Assembly (NCBI GenBank): GCA_023078685.1
Contig: JALGAS010000001.1
Coordinates: forward strand, 3,286,001-3,350,000
Source of the DNA: Neopestalotiopsis rosae
Lineage: Eukaryota; Ascomycota; Sordariomycetes; Amphisphaeriales; Sporocadaceae
DNA length: 64,000 nt
Direction of reading: 5' to 3'
The notes beneath the pieces were generated by a model. That model had not been told where the DNA came from, did no database searches, and was given only the letters and a program-made list of their open reading frames with translations. Below are positions 21,998 through 34,739 of this stretch, in pieces. The position numbers and the translations under genes are program-made. Position 1 is the first letter of the stretch; each line of letters begins with the position of its first letter.

Positions 21998-22841
21998 ATG
22001 CGCCGGACACTACGACTCTTTGCCGCCGTCAAGCCGGTGCGCTACCTCGAGGCCGGCAACCCGACCGGCCTCACGGGCCTGTACACGCACAGCTCGCCGC
22101 GCTCGTCGCTGCTCTACCTCTACAGCTCGACCCTCGACAAGCTCAAGGCCGCCCCCGAGTCGTCGCTCTACCGCCAGTCCATCGAGGCCCTGACCAAGCA
22201 CCGCATGGCCATTGTCTCGGCCGCCGAGCCCCCCGGGTACAAGGAGTGGCAGGCCCGCGCCCAAAAGGTCCTCAAGGAGAACCCCGAGGGCTTCAACATT
22301 GCCTCCGAGGCCGCCATTGACGGCGCCCAGGCCCAGATCATCACTAAGGGCGATCAGACCTTCCTGCTGCGCCACGACCCCCAGGTCAAGGACGAGCGCT
22401 ACGAGGAGTGGGACGGCGAGCTCGACGAGGGCGGCGAGCGCGAGGGCCTGCGCTCCGAGGCCGAGCGCGCCGATGCCGAGCTCATCTTCTCGAGGAAGCC
22501 TCTCGAGCTCAAGCAGTCCCAGGTCAAGTGGGAGCCCGAGCCCCAGCTGACCGCCGACCAGTACGTTTACGAGCCGATGCCTTATTCTACTTCAATTGGT
22601 GGACCAATGACTAACAATTGGCAGGGTCGAGGAGATTGAGCAGAAGATCGGTGCTGGACTGATTGAGGAGGTTGTGCAAATGGCAGAGAGCGAGCTCAAG
22701 CTCGTCGACTACATGCTTCAGGCTAAGCCGTAGGTATCAACTCGAACAGTTCTATTGACCAATGCTAACACAAGTTCCAGATGGGAGGAGCTCGAGGAGA
22801 AGCCCGTCGAGGGCCAGTGGACGTACTTCGACCGCAACTAG
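21998..22841 (+). CDS. NDUFA5: Mitochondrial complex I subunit, NDUFA5 family (fungal 29.9 kDa type)
   Basis: Three exons: 21998-22560, 22625-22729 and 22781-22841; 242 aa. It starts with a basic, acid-poor leader (MRRTLRLFAAVKPVRYLEAG) fitting a mitochondrial targeting region. The ETC_C1_NDUFA5 core follows (TGLTGLYTHSSPR, LYSSTLDKL, YRQSIEALTKHR). The fungal-specific C-terminal extension contains VEEIEQKIGAGLIEEVVQ and ends in a WEELEEKPVEGQW-type tail. Family knowledge: an accessory subunit of the matrix arm of NADH:ubiquinone oxidoreductase. Strong C/G-ending codon bias suggests high expression. About 600 bp separates it from the divergent RRN11 start, a possible shared promoter. Confidence 0.92.
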
Positions 22842-23966
22842 ACATAGAATCAAGGGAGCGAAGAAGGAGCGAAGAAAAGATAAATGCACGAGGATTGCAC
22901 GACCAGCTTCATGCACTCTGAGCTTGCAACGGATGTATTGTATAGCCTGTACATAAATCATGACAGCGGCGCTTGCGAAGGCAAGGCAAATAAATCAAAT
23001 CAGCAAACATATTTTTACGCATTACATGGAAGTCGAGTCTGATCAACAAATAATCCTCTTCATACCCTTCAACCTGACATCAGACTACGTATGTCTTGGG
23101 TTTGTTCACAGATAATATGGCCACCGGAGTAATTCTGACAGTTCTGCATCCATGCTTCAAATATCCCTCTTAACTCGGAAGACGAAAGGAAATACTGCAG
23201 CACGAGTCTTGAACTCGTTCCAAGATGCTCGCTATAGTATTCGCCAAGCTGGTGAAAGATGTGTACACTGCCTTGTCAAGACCTCATGCCATCAACAACC
23301 GTGGGGTACATCTCCGAGACCGACGATGAAAGATTCATGTTTAAAACAAACTTGCTCGACAATTATCCCTCTCGTGAGCCAATGACGAACAATGTTCATC
23401 AATGTCTAAGTCATCTGAATTGCTAGAAGGAACGATCAAAACTCGTTGCTAGATACGTGACACTAGGCATACCAGAACAGGAAAGAATATACCACTCAAG
23501 AAGACGACGGCTTGAGCGGCAAGGTAGAGGGCCCGCCGATTGAAGCTGCTGGGTACGACATTCGCTGTAGATGAAACTTTGTTCAGAGGCTCAGAATTGC
23601 AAGGCAATGTAAAAGTTGGTGTTGAGTTGGGAGATGGCCAATCAAATTTCGGTTCTTCCTTCTTATATTGTTCTTCGAAGTATATGTGTGTCTTACCAGT
23701 GTGGTAATATGTACAGATAGTTTCGCAAAAGCGTCGTTATACTCATGCACACGCACAACAGAGCATTGTCTTCTTGGCATTGTTTCTGCTATCTTCTACT
23801 CTTGCATTTAGAAGCAGCTTTGCAGTCCCCAGCCTCCTTCTGCGTACGGCGCGGTGCAGTGCAATGTTCCTCAGGGGTGGCTCTGGCCTCCATGCCGACT
23901 TTTATCACAGTAACTGCACAATGCTTTGTGTTCTTCCACCACAGGATGAGATAGGACCGTTTCATC
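22842..23966. other. Intergenic, possible tiny membrane-protein exon
   Basis: No firm gene. On the minus strand near 23480-23575 one frame encodes a single clear membrane helix (ALYLAAQAVVFLSGIFF). It is flanked by a possible CAG acceptor and GTATGC donor, so a small tail-anchored protein is possible but unproven. Confidence 0.4.
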
Positions 23967-26900
23967 CTATACAGATTCACCATTCTCCACAGCAGCCCGT
24001 GCTGCTTCTTTGCTAAGCCATTTCACAACTGCTTCTTGACCGTTTTCAGCAGCAAGATCTGATGGCTTCTGACCGTGGCCGTCTCTTGCATTCACATCAG
24101 CCCCTGCCTGATTAAGCCATTCCACAACTGCTTTGTGACCGTTTTTAGCAGCAAAATGTAATGGCGTCCGATCGTTGTGGTCTTTTGAATTCACATCAGC
24201 CCCCTTCTCAATAAGCCATTTCACAATTGCTTCGTGACCGCTGAGAGCAGCACTATGTAGTGGCGCCCAACCGTCCTGAGTTTTTGCATTCACATCAGCC
24301 CCCTTCTCAATAAGCCATTTCACAACTGCTTCGTGGCCGTTTTCAGCGGCCAAATGCAGTGGCGTCCGATTCCAGTCGTCTTTTGCATTCACATCAGCCT
24401 CTGCTTTTTTGACAAGCCATCTCATGACTGCTCTGTAACCGGCCTCAGCAGCGATATGTAACAGCGTCTGATCCCTGAAGTATTTCGCATTAACATCAGC
24501 TCCTTTTTCAATAAGCCACTCCGCCACTGCTTTGTGACCGGCTCGAGCAGCCAAATATAGTGGCGTATAGCTCATGGCGTCTTTTGCATGCACACCGGCT
24601 TTATCCCTCTGGTACAAAAGTTGCATGGCTCTGAGTCGCCCTGTCTGGCCGCTTTGATGCAGCGGGGTCCTAGTGCGTCGATCTACAGCTCGAGCGTCAG
24701 CACCATGTTCGAGTAACCATGCTACTGTCTCGTCATCTGCAAATACTACTGCTAAGTGCAGAGCTGTTCTGCCCTCGCCGTCTCGAAGCTTTGTGTTGGA
24801 ATTCTTCCAGAGATATTCAACGGTGTCCTGGTTTCCGCCCACCACACTCCAGAGAAGAGGTGTTTTCCCCGAGGCGTCTTGGATATCAATATTAGCGCCT
24901 GACTCGACCAAAAACCTCGTCGCCTGCAAATTGCCGCCCTTTGCTGCACAATGGATTGGTGCTACTCCATCTCTACCTTGTGTATTGATCTCTGCACCCC
25001 ATTGTATGAGTGTTCGTATGTTTTGCAGAAGTCTTGGTATGCTTGAATCGGTGGGTTGGTCCTCATGCTTCATATCACATGCATAGTGAAGTGGCGTGTG
25101 TCCAAGCAGGTCCTGAGAAGTCACTGCTAGTTCGCTCTTCACTTTTTGAAAGAGCAGCTTGATTCGCATTTGCCGCTGTACTGCATAATGCAGAGGTGTC
25201 CAGCCGAGGACATCTTTTGTGTTGATATCTTCCTTGTTCCTTATTATGATCCTGCGGAACATGGAGTGGAAAAAGGAGTGGGACGTGGTCAGACTAGTTT
25301 TGTGCAAACTAGTGAGATTGAATGTCCCAGGAAATTCATATTTGAGTTCTTTGTTGTTGTTCTCCTCCTTGTTCCATGGGCGCTGCTGAGCTGTGTATAA
25401 TTCAAGAAGGCGATCAAAAGTCTCCTCAATTTTGCCGCCGTTGCGAAGCTCAGATTCGATCCTCCCCTTCAATTGCCGTAGGGTTACCTGACGCTCATCT
25501 TTTAATCTTTCGCACAAATCCAATGCTGAGTTGATTTGCCGTAGCAATTCCACTAATATGGCTATAACCTGAGTAACAAATTCACTGTCTTCAGGGAATG
25601 TCTTCGCCACACGCAAGAGCCATAGGTATGCGTCGCTGGCCTCCTCCCAACGTTGGAGTTTCTCATGAGGCTCGGCGTGTTGTCTCGTTAAGTCGATGCC
25701 TCTGATCACTTGCGGGAGCTTGTTTTCTACGCTGAGTGACGGGACCATGCTCAAATAAATATCATCCAGGCTGCCGAGACCAGTGCTCTGGATGGTTCTG
25801 GCCAACTTTATAAGCTGGTCGCTTCGCAGAGTAAACGATTGCCATGCTTGACTGAACGAGGTACCATTGTGCTGTATTTCCGCAGGCTCCGTGAACGGTG
25901 AGTCTTCTAGAATTTTCGCTGCAGCCACGAAAAAGCTGGAGAAGATGTCTTGTGCGAACAATGATCTCAAGGGTCCAATAAATTCAACTGCTAGAAGATT
26001 CTGATCGCAATCATCCTTTCTCTGGGTGGCAGTTGAGTTTCCGTGCCCGTCTTGCCCGTCTTTGGAGTCGCTGTCCTTGGATTTCTGATAATCGTCTGAA
26101 TCGAAACGAAGTTCGACCACTTCCTGAACTTTGAATTTGGTCGACTCGCCTGAGCTTCGAGAAGATTCCTCAGACCCAACGATCCTGTGGTTTCTCACAC
26201 TCAATGTTTGAATTGGATTTGTACTACCCTCGGTCTTCGTCAGACTAATGATTCTCGTCGTTTCTTGAGGTATCCACCACTAGAGGTCCCGATGAAGACT
26301 TGGACTATGCGAGCCAAGGATGCGCAGGCTATTCTTTGCGGTCACTCCTTTTGCGCGCAGCCACTTGTCGTCTTGTGCATCTCCAATAGGTAATTTGTCT
26401 GGACGATCTTTTCTGTCGTCATTTTCGTCCTCGGCCACGGAGAACAGCCACAGCGACAAAGCTGCTTCAATTTCGTCAGCGTACGCTTGCCACTTTCCAT
26501 TTTCTCGGTGAAAACGGAAGTGAACTTGGCCTTGGGTTGGTGTTTTGAGTGCCCAAGTATAATTCAAGTTCTCTGCGGATTTCTTTTTGACTGAAAAAAA
26601 GAAGTCCATCGTTGCTTCGATTGATCGTGCAATAGCAATAGCTTCCAGAGAAGCAGGGCCATGCCAGGATGCAAGTTGAGCCAGATCTCTCCTAATTCTC
26701 ACCACGCGGTTTGCAGCAGAATGCTGGCGCTCACCTGTCTGAGCCTCATTGTTGAATTTCGTCTTAGTTGCTTCCAAAGGTTCAAGTGTCCATCTTTCGG
26801 CTTTTCTGTCATTACTATTAGGTCGCCATGGGGCGTGGTTGATATCTGCGAACGTCGTTGCGAACCAATCCAGTTCAAATCCTGGAAGAACATGCTGGCA

Positions 26901-28434
26901 ACTTGGAGACTCTGCGAGCCCACGGCGGACCCATGCCTTGAGGCCCGCCATCAGGAGGACTGCGCCAAGTTGAGCAATAGAAGCGGACCAATGCAGCCCG
27001 CGTAAACCAACAAATTGTACAATAAACCCACACAGGCCAATGATGGTCCCCAAGCTAGTCTCGAGTTCAAGAACAGGCTTGACTTCTCCCTTAGGAGAAG
27101 GCGTTCCAGAATCGTCGGAATACCCATCAATTCGTGGAGGTTGTGCGACATCTACAGCAGTTTCTTGTGTTGCTTCGGGCTGCCGACTCACTGATGGGTC
27201 TGATAGTCTCGAGTATGGCTTATCGCTCCTGTTCTGGATGGTCTTCTGATTGCCCCGTCGCCTTGATGTTGTTATGATCGTTCGTTCACTCCTTGCATAA
27301 ATTGCAAATGAGTCAAACATCTGATCATTGACAGTCTTAGCCTGCTGTATCCAGACCAGCTGAGCTGTCAAATTGGATCCCGGTTGAAACGTCTCTTCAC
27401 TAGTGCTGCTTTCCACAACATGGGCACATAAAAGCATACCAATGACCAAAATAAGCGTGCCCGCAGCATGACAAGGGAAAGCATATGCGGCGACAGGATT
27501 CCCATCCCTTTGAAAGCCGATTGAAAATACTGGATGATAAACAGAACATGCCGAAAAGGTGAGAACTCCTAATTGTAAGATAGTTCCTAAGATAGCAACT
27601 CTCCGCAATTCAACCCTGTTCGGCGCGTCCAAGTGTTGATTCCGAGTGATGATTATATCGGGACTTGATGACTCGGTCAAGTTCGAGCCATCTTCAAGGC
27701 CGCATATATCGTTCTTTGTAGAAATCTTGTCTGTATCAAATGATAAGACTTGGTCCGTTAGCTGTGGAGTCGAGACTAACCAATCTGAATGAGTTGTTTG
27801 CCCAAAACATCCCCAAGGTCCATTACCGTAATCTTCGGACTGTGATCTGGACCAGCATGTTGTGATTGTCGAATAGCAAGATCTGATAAATTTTTGCCAT
27901 GCTTCCCTTGAGGTTTTGGAAGTAGACAGATGAATTCTGTGACTGGACTAGATCCCATACACCTCACCACTTCATGGCCATTCCATAGCTCACACACCTC
28001 TTTCGAAGTCGACGACATCAGCTCCTGCTCGGCCACGGCGAGATTCTCTCTAGCCCTTCCAATGAGAGCCTTTAGAAATGAAGGCCCTCCGACTCTGATA
28101 GCGCTAGTGATGATTGTTATAATTCCTAGAGGTGCCATTGCCAAGATGACATTATCAGCCCAGCCAAGCGATTGGCTCATGAATTGCATAGTGACACGTT
28201 CCCCGAAAAGTGCCAGCAACCTATCGTTCTGCATTATCAGCACACACCTTCATGCATGGGGGGATATCAAAGCATAACCTACGGTGCCAAATCTGAAAAC
28301 AAATTGTTCGCAAAGTCATCTCCATCGTCTGCTGCAACAGTCACTGCGAACATGACGGCCAACAAGAGGCTCCGCGATCTAACGGCCGCCGCTATTCTGC
28401 TGATCCAAATGAAGTACATGCTTGATGTCATCAT
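23967..28434 (-). pseudogene. Membrane-anchored ankyrin-repeat protein with one in-frame stop
   Basis: Three exons in phase: 28434-28283, 28220-27781 and 27730-23967, 1,451 codons if read through. The N-terminus is signal-like, then comes a module shared by many fungal ankyrin proteins: DLAPLLALFGERVTMQF, then ADNVILAMAPLGIITII and IRVGGPSFLKALIGRARE. Several hydrophobic segments follow around exon 3. The C-terminal half carries at least ten ankyrin repeats; the last six are near-identical (GADVNAKD, TPLHLAAENGHEAVVKWLIEK). A TAG at 26282-26280 breaks the frame between LHRDL and WWIPQ; the same frame continues for 770 codons beyond. I see no intron that would remove it. It may be a nonsense allele, a sequencing error or a read-through site. 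Function of the family is unknown; a surveillance or incompatibility role is often supposed. Confidence 0.75.
24010..24620 (-). repeat. Near-identical ankyrin repeat units of about 99 bp
   Basis: Six or so consecutive 33-codon units at the 3' end of the ankyrin gene are strongly similar at DNA level, more than the upstream units. This points to recent unit duplication or homogenisation and to possible copy-number variation between strains. Confidence 0.75.
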
Positions 28435-30272
28435 GTGGGTAATCGACCACCAACACGCAAGATCATCATTCGAGTCTTTGCGGGCGCCGAGAGCGTCGGG
28501 ACTCTTTCATCACGGTTGCTGTATTGTTGAAGAGGGAAAGGCGAGAGTGCAGCTGGTGCAGGTCAATTCACCTCAGTGTGGATGGCGACCTCGGAGGAGA
28601 CTGAAATCCAAATGTTGTACGAAACAAGGATTCGTTCAGCTTCAAGCGGGAAAAAGAGGGGAAGAAAAAAGCTGCGCTCTATAACCTGGGGACCTATGAA
28701 ATGGCTGGCCAGCGGACTTTTGATAAATATACCGAACCTCATGCGAGTTGAAGTAGAAGTGGATGCATTGCAACCCAATACGACTTTGGAGCTGCTTTCT
28801 CTGCACTCATCAGTCGCACACACGCCGAAAACCACGGCCCATTTGAGGTCCAGGAACGGCCCGCGAGGCTGATGGACGGTCGATGCCTAAGACGTTGGCG
28901 ATACAGGAAATGATACGGGCGATCTGTTGCGCAATTGCGCGTTGTGATAATGATTGGCTGGCTTGAACTACCCGATTGCATATCACCGCATATTGGCGCT
29001 GTGCTACAATCATATGGCAAGGTTCCCATCAATCACGGACATTGTGCTACTGTGAGTTTCGTCTTGACTGATTGAGTGATCAGTCACAAAGCAATAATCT
29101 GAGTAGGTAGATAGATAGATAGAGATACCCAATGATTATTAAAGATTGAATAATTTCAAGAACCAGAATTTGTATTCATGGTAATGCAGAAGAAGAAGAA
29201 GAGAAGCTCTGACTGCAGGTGCAAATGTCATTGTGTTTGCCCCTCTTCCAGCACTCAATCCGCGCCTGCCATGCATGAGGGACGATTTAGCGAAAATCGA
29301 CTCAGCTTTATGAAGTTCTCGGTCGAAGTTTCGAGTCCAGCATTTAGGGCGCACTTGCAATGGCTACCTACCTACCTAAGGTTAGGTATGTACTTAGTCA
29401 AAGATGCCGAATCTGTAGATATATTGACATTCTCCATCATCCATGTTCCATCCGATTGAATCGCACGAGTATGTTGCAGCTGTAGTCTGCAGGCAGGACG
29501 GAACATCGGATGCACAGAACTTGTTTTGCAGTAAAAGCCATCTCGTTTGAAGACTTTGCTTGGAAGTTCACAATGCTGCGTCGACGGTCCCGAGTCGGGG
29601 GTTCACTATGTACGGGCCGCTGATGTCTACCTAGCTTTCATTGATGACTGAGATGATGGAATACGCAACACGAGTTTGGTCAATTGACATATGACTGCGA
29701 CAGGATTGAGGTTGGCTCGTCGGGTTGTTCGTATCCGAGAACCCATCCTCATTCGTGGAACATGCATGAGCTTCTCTTAGCGAGGGAAGCGTGCATAGCT
29801 AGGAAGTGCAGCCTCTCGATAGACCTGCCCTGTATTCCTAGAATGGACGTTCGTAAAGGATCAAACTCAATGACTAGTCTACATTTAAGCAAAAATGGTC
29901 AGATATTTCCATGTCAAAACCGGTATCCACGCCGTCGGAAGCGAATCAAGTCTCGTTACGAGCAAGCTGGGCCTGCGCTGACAGTATGCCTCACCTCCAA
30001 GCGCAAATCCCCAAGGTGACCCAAGGTGACTACAATGCCTAGCCGGGATCTTGGCCTGGGGTCCCCGCATTCTACAACCACCATCTGCGCAAGGATGCGG
30101 CCCCGACTTCCCCGGACCCCCAGTCTAGGCGATGGAGCGCGGAGGTTAGGATGTTGTTGAAAAGAAGGGCACATCCGGCACGTGTGCTGCAAACGACTCA
30201 CCGTGAGCCAAGACACTTGTCAACCCAATCGGTTATTGTGCCTATACACTTTCCAAGTCGGCCTACAACGAA
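28435..30272. other. Intergenic, no gene seen
   Basis: About 1.8 kb between divergent genes. Only short random-looking frames occur, plus a GATA microsatellite and several TACCTA/TAGGTA motifs. Confidence 0.55.
29104..29127. repeat. (GATA)n microsatellite
   Basis: About five GATA/TAGA units. As GATA motifs these could be read by GATA factors, but a plain microsatellite is the simpler view. Confidence 0.85.
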
Positions 30273-32548
30273 ATGGAGCCCAAGGCAGCTGAAGTTGAAG
30301 GTATTCAGGCCAGCGTCTCTCAGAAGGAGCAGGCGGTCATGCCGAAAGACGATGGGCCCGTCATGCGGGCGGCGGTGGACGACTATACGGTCTGGCAGAG
30401 TGTGCGCCGGTTCAAGAAAGTGGGATGCATAGCAATGGCAGCTGCTTTCTGTGCATCATTGGATGGATACCGTAAGCCAAAGACCGATTGGAACAGCTCA
30501 CATCTGGAGCCATGCTGACTGTGAATGGTCGTAGAAATCAACTTGAACGGCGGTATCGTGGCAAACAAGGGGTTCATTCGGCAAATGGCAAATCCGGGCA
30601 CTACCATAATTGATAGCAAGTATGTGTCGGCGTGGGGCGGCATCCAGTCTGCTGGTCAATTCTTCGGCCAAGTCGTAAGTGCTCAAAATGGCAATACTGA
30701 CTTGGCGGCAATAGATGTGCTAATTGATCCATGTGCAGTTTCTCCAATACGCGACTGAAAGGCTCGGCCGGAAGCCAGCACTTTGGATCATCTGGATAAT
30801 TCTTGTGGCGGTAAGCCAGCGGCTAACCTTTCAATTGTGCATACGTCCTCTGATCTAATAACAATGAGTAGAGTATCTTTACAGAGTCATTCGCAAGTCA
30901 CTGGGATCATTGGCTGGTAGCCAAATTGCTGTCGGGCATGGGCGTCGGCATGCTTCAATCCACAATGCCTCTCTACCTGTCCGAGATCGCCCCAACCCAG
31001 CTCAGAGGATTCTTCATCAACGCGTACAGCATGTAAGAAATATATGTAATATCCTTGGTCCGCTGTGTTGCTGCTGACTTGAGTAGGTGGTTCGTCCTGG
31101 GCCAGCTTTTCGCGTCCGTGGCGCTGAACAGGCTTAATGCCAGCGATCCATTTGACTACAAGGTTCCGATCTATACCCAGGTATGTTGAAACCCTCATTT
31201 AAAGTTCACAAGCATGAGTGCTAAGTGAATTTGAACTGGCAGTGGGCAATGATTGGTGGGATAGGAGTCATATTCGTATTCCTACCCGAATCGCCTTGGT
31301 GGCTTGCGAGCAAAGGCAAACTAGAGAAAGCCGCCAAAATCTTGCACTCGTGCAACGGCAAAGTCGAGGGCTATGATGTTCAGGAGCAAATTGTGAGTTC
31401 AAACACCAAAGAAATTATATCAGTGGTGTTTCAACTCTCTAATATTGGATGTAGGAAATCATGACGGCTACCATTGACACGGAGCGTCAGCAAGCCGAAA
31501 TTAACAAGGAACAAGGGGCATTTGCTGTGTTCCAAGGTCGCAATCTCTTGCGCTTCATTATCGCTGGTTGGCCAAAGATTGCACAGCAATTTGTCGGTCT
31601 TTCCGTCTTTAATACCTATGCGACTTACTTCTGTAAGGGATCCCACATATTGCTGTCTGCCCAGAGGCCCCGCTCACCCTGCGATCCACAGTCCAATATG
31701 CTGGAAACAAGAATCCATTCTTGGTGACGATAGTCTTGTCTTGCGTGCAACTGATCTCCATGATACTGACTACTGTTTCCACGGACCGCTTGGGTCGACG
31801 ACCTCTCACCGTCTATCCGTACGCGGTAACGGTTGTGTCTGTATTGTGCCTGGGAATCATTGGCTGTGTGGATTACACAAAGCAAGCCACAAGTGCACTC
31901 TTGGTGAGTCATACTGAAGAGAGGTTCATGATTGAGGGACTGACGATGCATTGGCAGGTGTTCTTTGCATGTCTGGCGACCTTTTCCACCACTGGCGCAT
32001 CTGCGATCGGCTACGCCTACGCCGCCGAGATCCCTCAACAACGGCTTCGCGCGCAGACTGCAGCTTGGTCCCTGGCCTTGTCGAATCTGGTGGCCATCAT
32101 GTTCAGCTTCGTGAGTAGCGCCTGCGTCCGATGCGTACCCCCCTGATCGACCCTAAAATGCATGAGGCTGACCATTGACTGCTCACCTGCAGTGTACACC
32201 ACTCATGATTAATGGCAGCGCACAATGGGGTGTCAAGACAGGCTTCTTTTTCGCAGGCGCAGGTGCGATTGCAACCGTCATTGCCTGGTTCATCCTCCCC
32301 GAAGTCACGCGTCGCACGCCCGCCGAAATTGACGAGCTGTAAGTACAAGTCGAGAACCAATTGATCTTGATCCTTGGCACTTTTTTTTTTTTTTTTTTTT
32401 ATATTTCTTTTTTTTTTTATACAGGAACTAATCATGATTTCGACTTGCCAGATTCGAGAAGAAAGTCAACCTTCGCAAGTTTGACAAGTATCTAACGGAC
32501 GTCCAAGTCCACGCGAATGAGCTTCACCACCACAAGGGAGTGGCCTAG
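30273..32548 (+). CDS. MFS sugar transporter (sugar porter family)
   Basis: Eleven exons in consistent phase: 30273-30471, 30535-30674, 30739-30810, 30872-31032, 31087-31180, 31243-31392, 31455-31632, 31692-31903, 31958-32110, 32193-32338 and 32452-32548; 533 aa. Sugar-porter signatures: ERLGRKPALW after TM2, GVGMLQSTMPLYLSEIAPTQLRG in TM4-5, PESPWWLASKGK before the central loop, QQFVGLSVFNTYATYFF in TM7, DRLGRRPL after TM8, and PEVTRRTPAEIDELF at the end. The last is a degenerate form of the usual PETKGRT motif. The EINLNGGIVAN start of TM1 resembles alpha-glucoside or disaccharide permeases, but the substrate cannot be set. Eleven exons is high for this family. Confidence 0.88.
32381..32400. 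repeat. Poly-T run in the last intron of the sugar transporter gene
   Basis: Twenty T residues and then a second T-rich run, inside the 113-bp intron 10. A polypyrimidine tract is expected in an intron, but this one is long enough to be a sequencing or assembly weak point. Confidence 0.9.
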
Positions 32549-33050
32549 CGCATTCATGTTGGATCGGCGGTAGGACTGCCGTGGAATGAGTTGTCCGAGT
32601 CTAGGTACACAGTACTAGGGAGCTGTGAGTGCGTATAAATAGTACAACAAAAGCTATGCAAGGTCCATTAATATACGATATATTGATATTTTCTTCTTTT
32701 CTTGTATTTATTATATTTATTCCTTTGTTGAATTGAACCCTTTTTTGGTATGCGATATACTTTCTCAAAAAAACATGGGTGTAGTAGTAGTGTGGTGCTC
32801 CCACTTTGCGGATGCGGCCCCCAATATTGTACATCAGCAACGACGAATTAAAATAGTCGCATGCCGTCTTCGTGTGTGATGTGAACTGCACCCCTGATGC
32901 AATGTAGCCCTGCCAAGTATTTATCCGACGTAGCCCCTCAGGACCGTTGATCTTCCTTTGCTCAACTTGTCAGCTTCCACCTTGACTCTTTCGTTGCGAC
33001 CGATTGACTATTCTCATGCGATTGTTGACTCAAGATCACGACAGACCACC
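32549..33050. other. Intergenic, no gene seen
   Basis: AT-rich 500 bp between two plus-strand genes. It holds the 3' UTR of the transporter and the promoter of the next gene. Confidence 0.6.
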
Positions 33051-34739
33051 ATGTCGGGCGGCTGGATGATGAGTCAAAATGTCACCCAATACAATTGTAC
33101 TCTGGCGGCCTCAACAGCCACTGCTACCATAACGGCTACGCGCACTGATATCCACACAATTGAGACCATCACACTAATCGCGGAAACGAGTCCTCCAAGC
33201 TGCGATTGGTCTTTGCAATGTTCCCGTCTTCAGGCGAATCCCGACATTGCGGGATTAGGGGTGAGAAGAACTAATTGATCAGTCGAAAGATGCAAGGGCC
33301 TGTATTAACTGCGAAAAGGTCATAAGTGCATTCTTGTTCACCGCATACGTCTTGTTTGGCCTCTTGCTATGGTACTATTGGTACGGGATCCTGCCACAAA
33401 CACTAATCCGGCGGGCGGATTCGCGCATCTTCTTTGCCAATTCCCGGAACACGGAGAGCAACTGGAGGGACATCATTGAGGAGACGATTCAAGTCATCAG
33501 CGATCAACAACTGCTCAGAGGGCTTGGTGTTCTCATCGCTGGCTACATGCAGGTGGTCCTTTACGATCTTTCAGTGTACCACTGGAATGTTGTGATATAC
33601 CTGGGCTGGATCAGCGCCACCGTGCACTTGATGTCCATCTCCGTCCTTCAAGAAAAGATGAATGCCAACATAGTGATGCGCAACATTCGGTTGTGCCTAA
33701 TGTTCTTTATTCTAGCATTGCTCGTCGTTGCCTTGGTTCCCACAACGTCACTCCCGTGGAGGCACATTATGGAGAACGAAAATTTCTATTACCGACATGA
33801 AACCGCGCCTGGGATGAATCCCAATGTGGCAGCGCCGGCGAGATGCTTTTGGGGAACGCAAATGCACGACCAGTCAACAACAACAGAATCTGGCCATTTC
33901 ATTCTAGTCACAGAGGGCATGTTTACCTTTGTTCCGCTCATCTTGACATATGCATGGAAATTCGGTCAATTATTCGGGATAAGCCCGACGTGGCTGCGGT
34001 TCTTGGGTCGAGCAAAAGTTGAATCTTGCATGGAAACTCTTGCCCGAAAGCTGGTGCAGCGTCCCACCAAAGGTCTTATAACGTGGCTTTCCTACAAGCT
34101 CGTCACAAGGATGTACATTGTCTACGTTATGTTTGCGGAGCTTCTCGAATCTTTTATGGCAACCGTTCTTGGTGCCATCTTCATCTTATCGTGGGGAACT
34201 GCACACTTGATCATACCGAGTTTGTCGGTCGATGATCAAACACGAACCGGAGAGCGTGAGATGGGCTATGGACAGATACTAGCTTTACTGCTCCTGTTGC
34301 AACCAGCATTTGTTATGCTCCAAATGTTCATAAGTAAGTGTGGCTGGACAAAACCGTGAATCACAGCTAATGGAATGCAGGCACTAGCAAGAAGTCTCGT
34401 GGGGATATTCCGTACACTCCTGTCAGAAGTGGGAACCAAGTCCATCATTCCATCAACTGCTCCCGTACACTCAAGGACGTCCTTGGACAGGACGAGGTGC
34501 AGCTGCTTACGCCACACGAGAAAACCAAAGGAGGTCAGCTCGACCCAATCATTGACCACCTTTACCAATCCAAATCGTTCAAGCTAGAGTTATGGTTGAC
34601 AAGCGCCTCTGTTGTAGGGTTTTCGGGGGTTGCGTGTTTCTTATGGACCTTTCCAAGAATATATGTTCTTGAGTACGTTACAATGGGGTGGGTATTTTTC
34701 TTTGCTGCGATATTACTTTGCAGTAAAAGACTCGCCTAG
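33051..34739 (+). CDS. Uncharacterised fungal multi-spanning membrane protein
   Basis: Three exons: 33051-33260, 33319-34333 and 34381-34739; 527 aa. The N-terminal 70 residues are Thr/Ala-rich and Cys-containing. Then come about seven hydrophobic helices with the family signature ISDQQLLRGLGVLIAGYMQ, SVYHWNVVIYLGWISATVHLMSI and a charged CRF-like loop. The C-terminal exon adds a cytosolic stretch and two more membrane helices. I recognise the family as common in filamentous fungi (DQQLV, AILI.GY and SVYH...LAWFSS-like motifs), but no function is known to me. Not an enzyme by any motif I can see. Confidence 0.78.
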
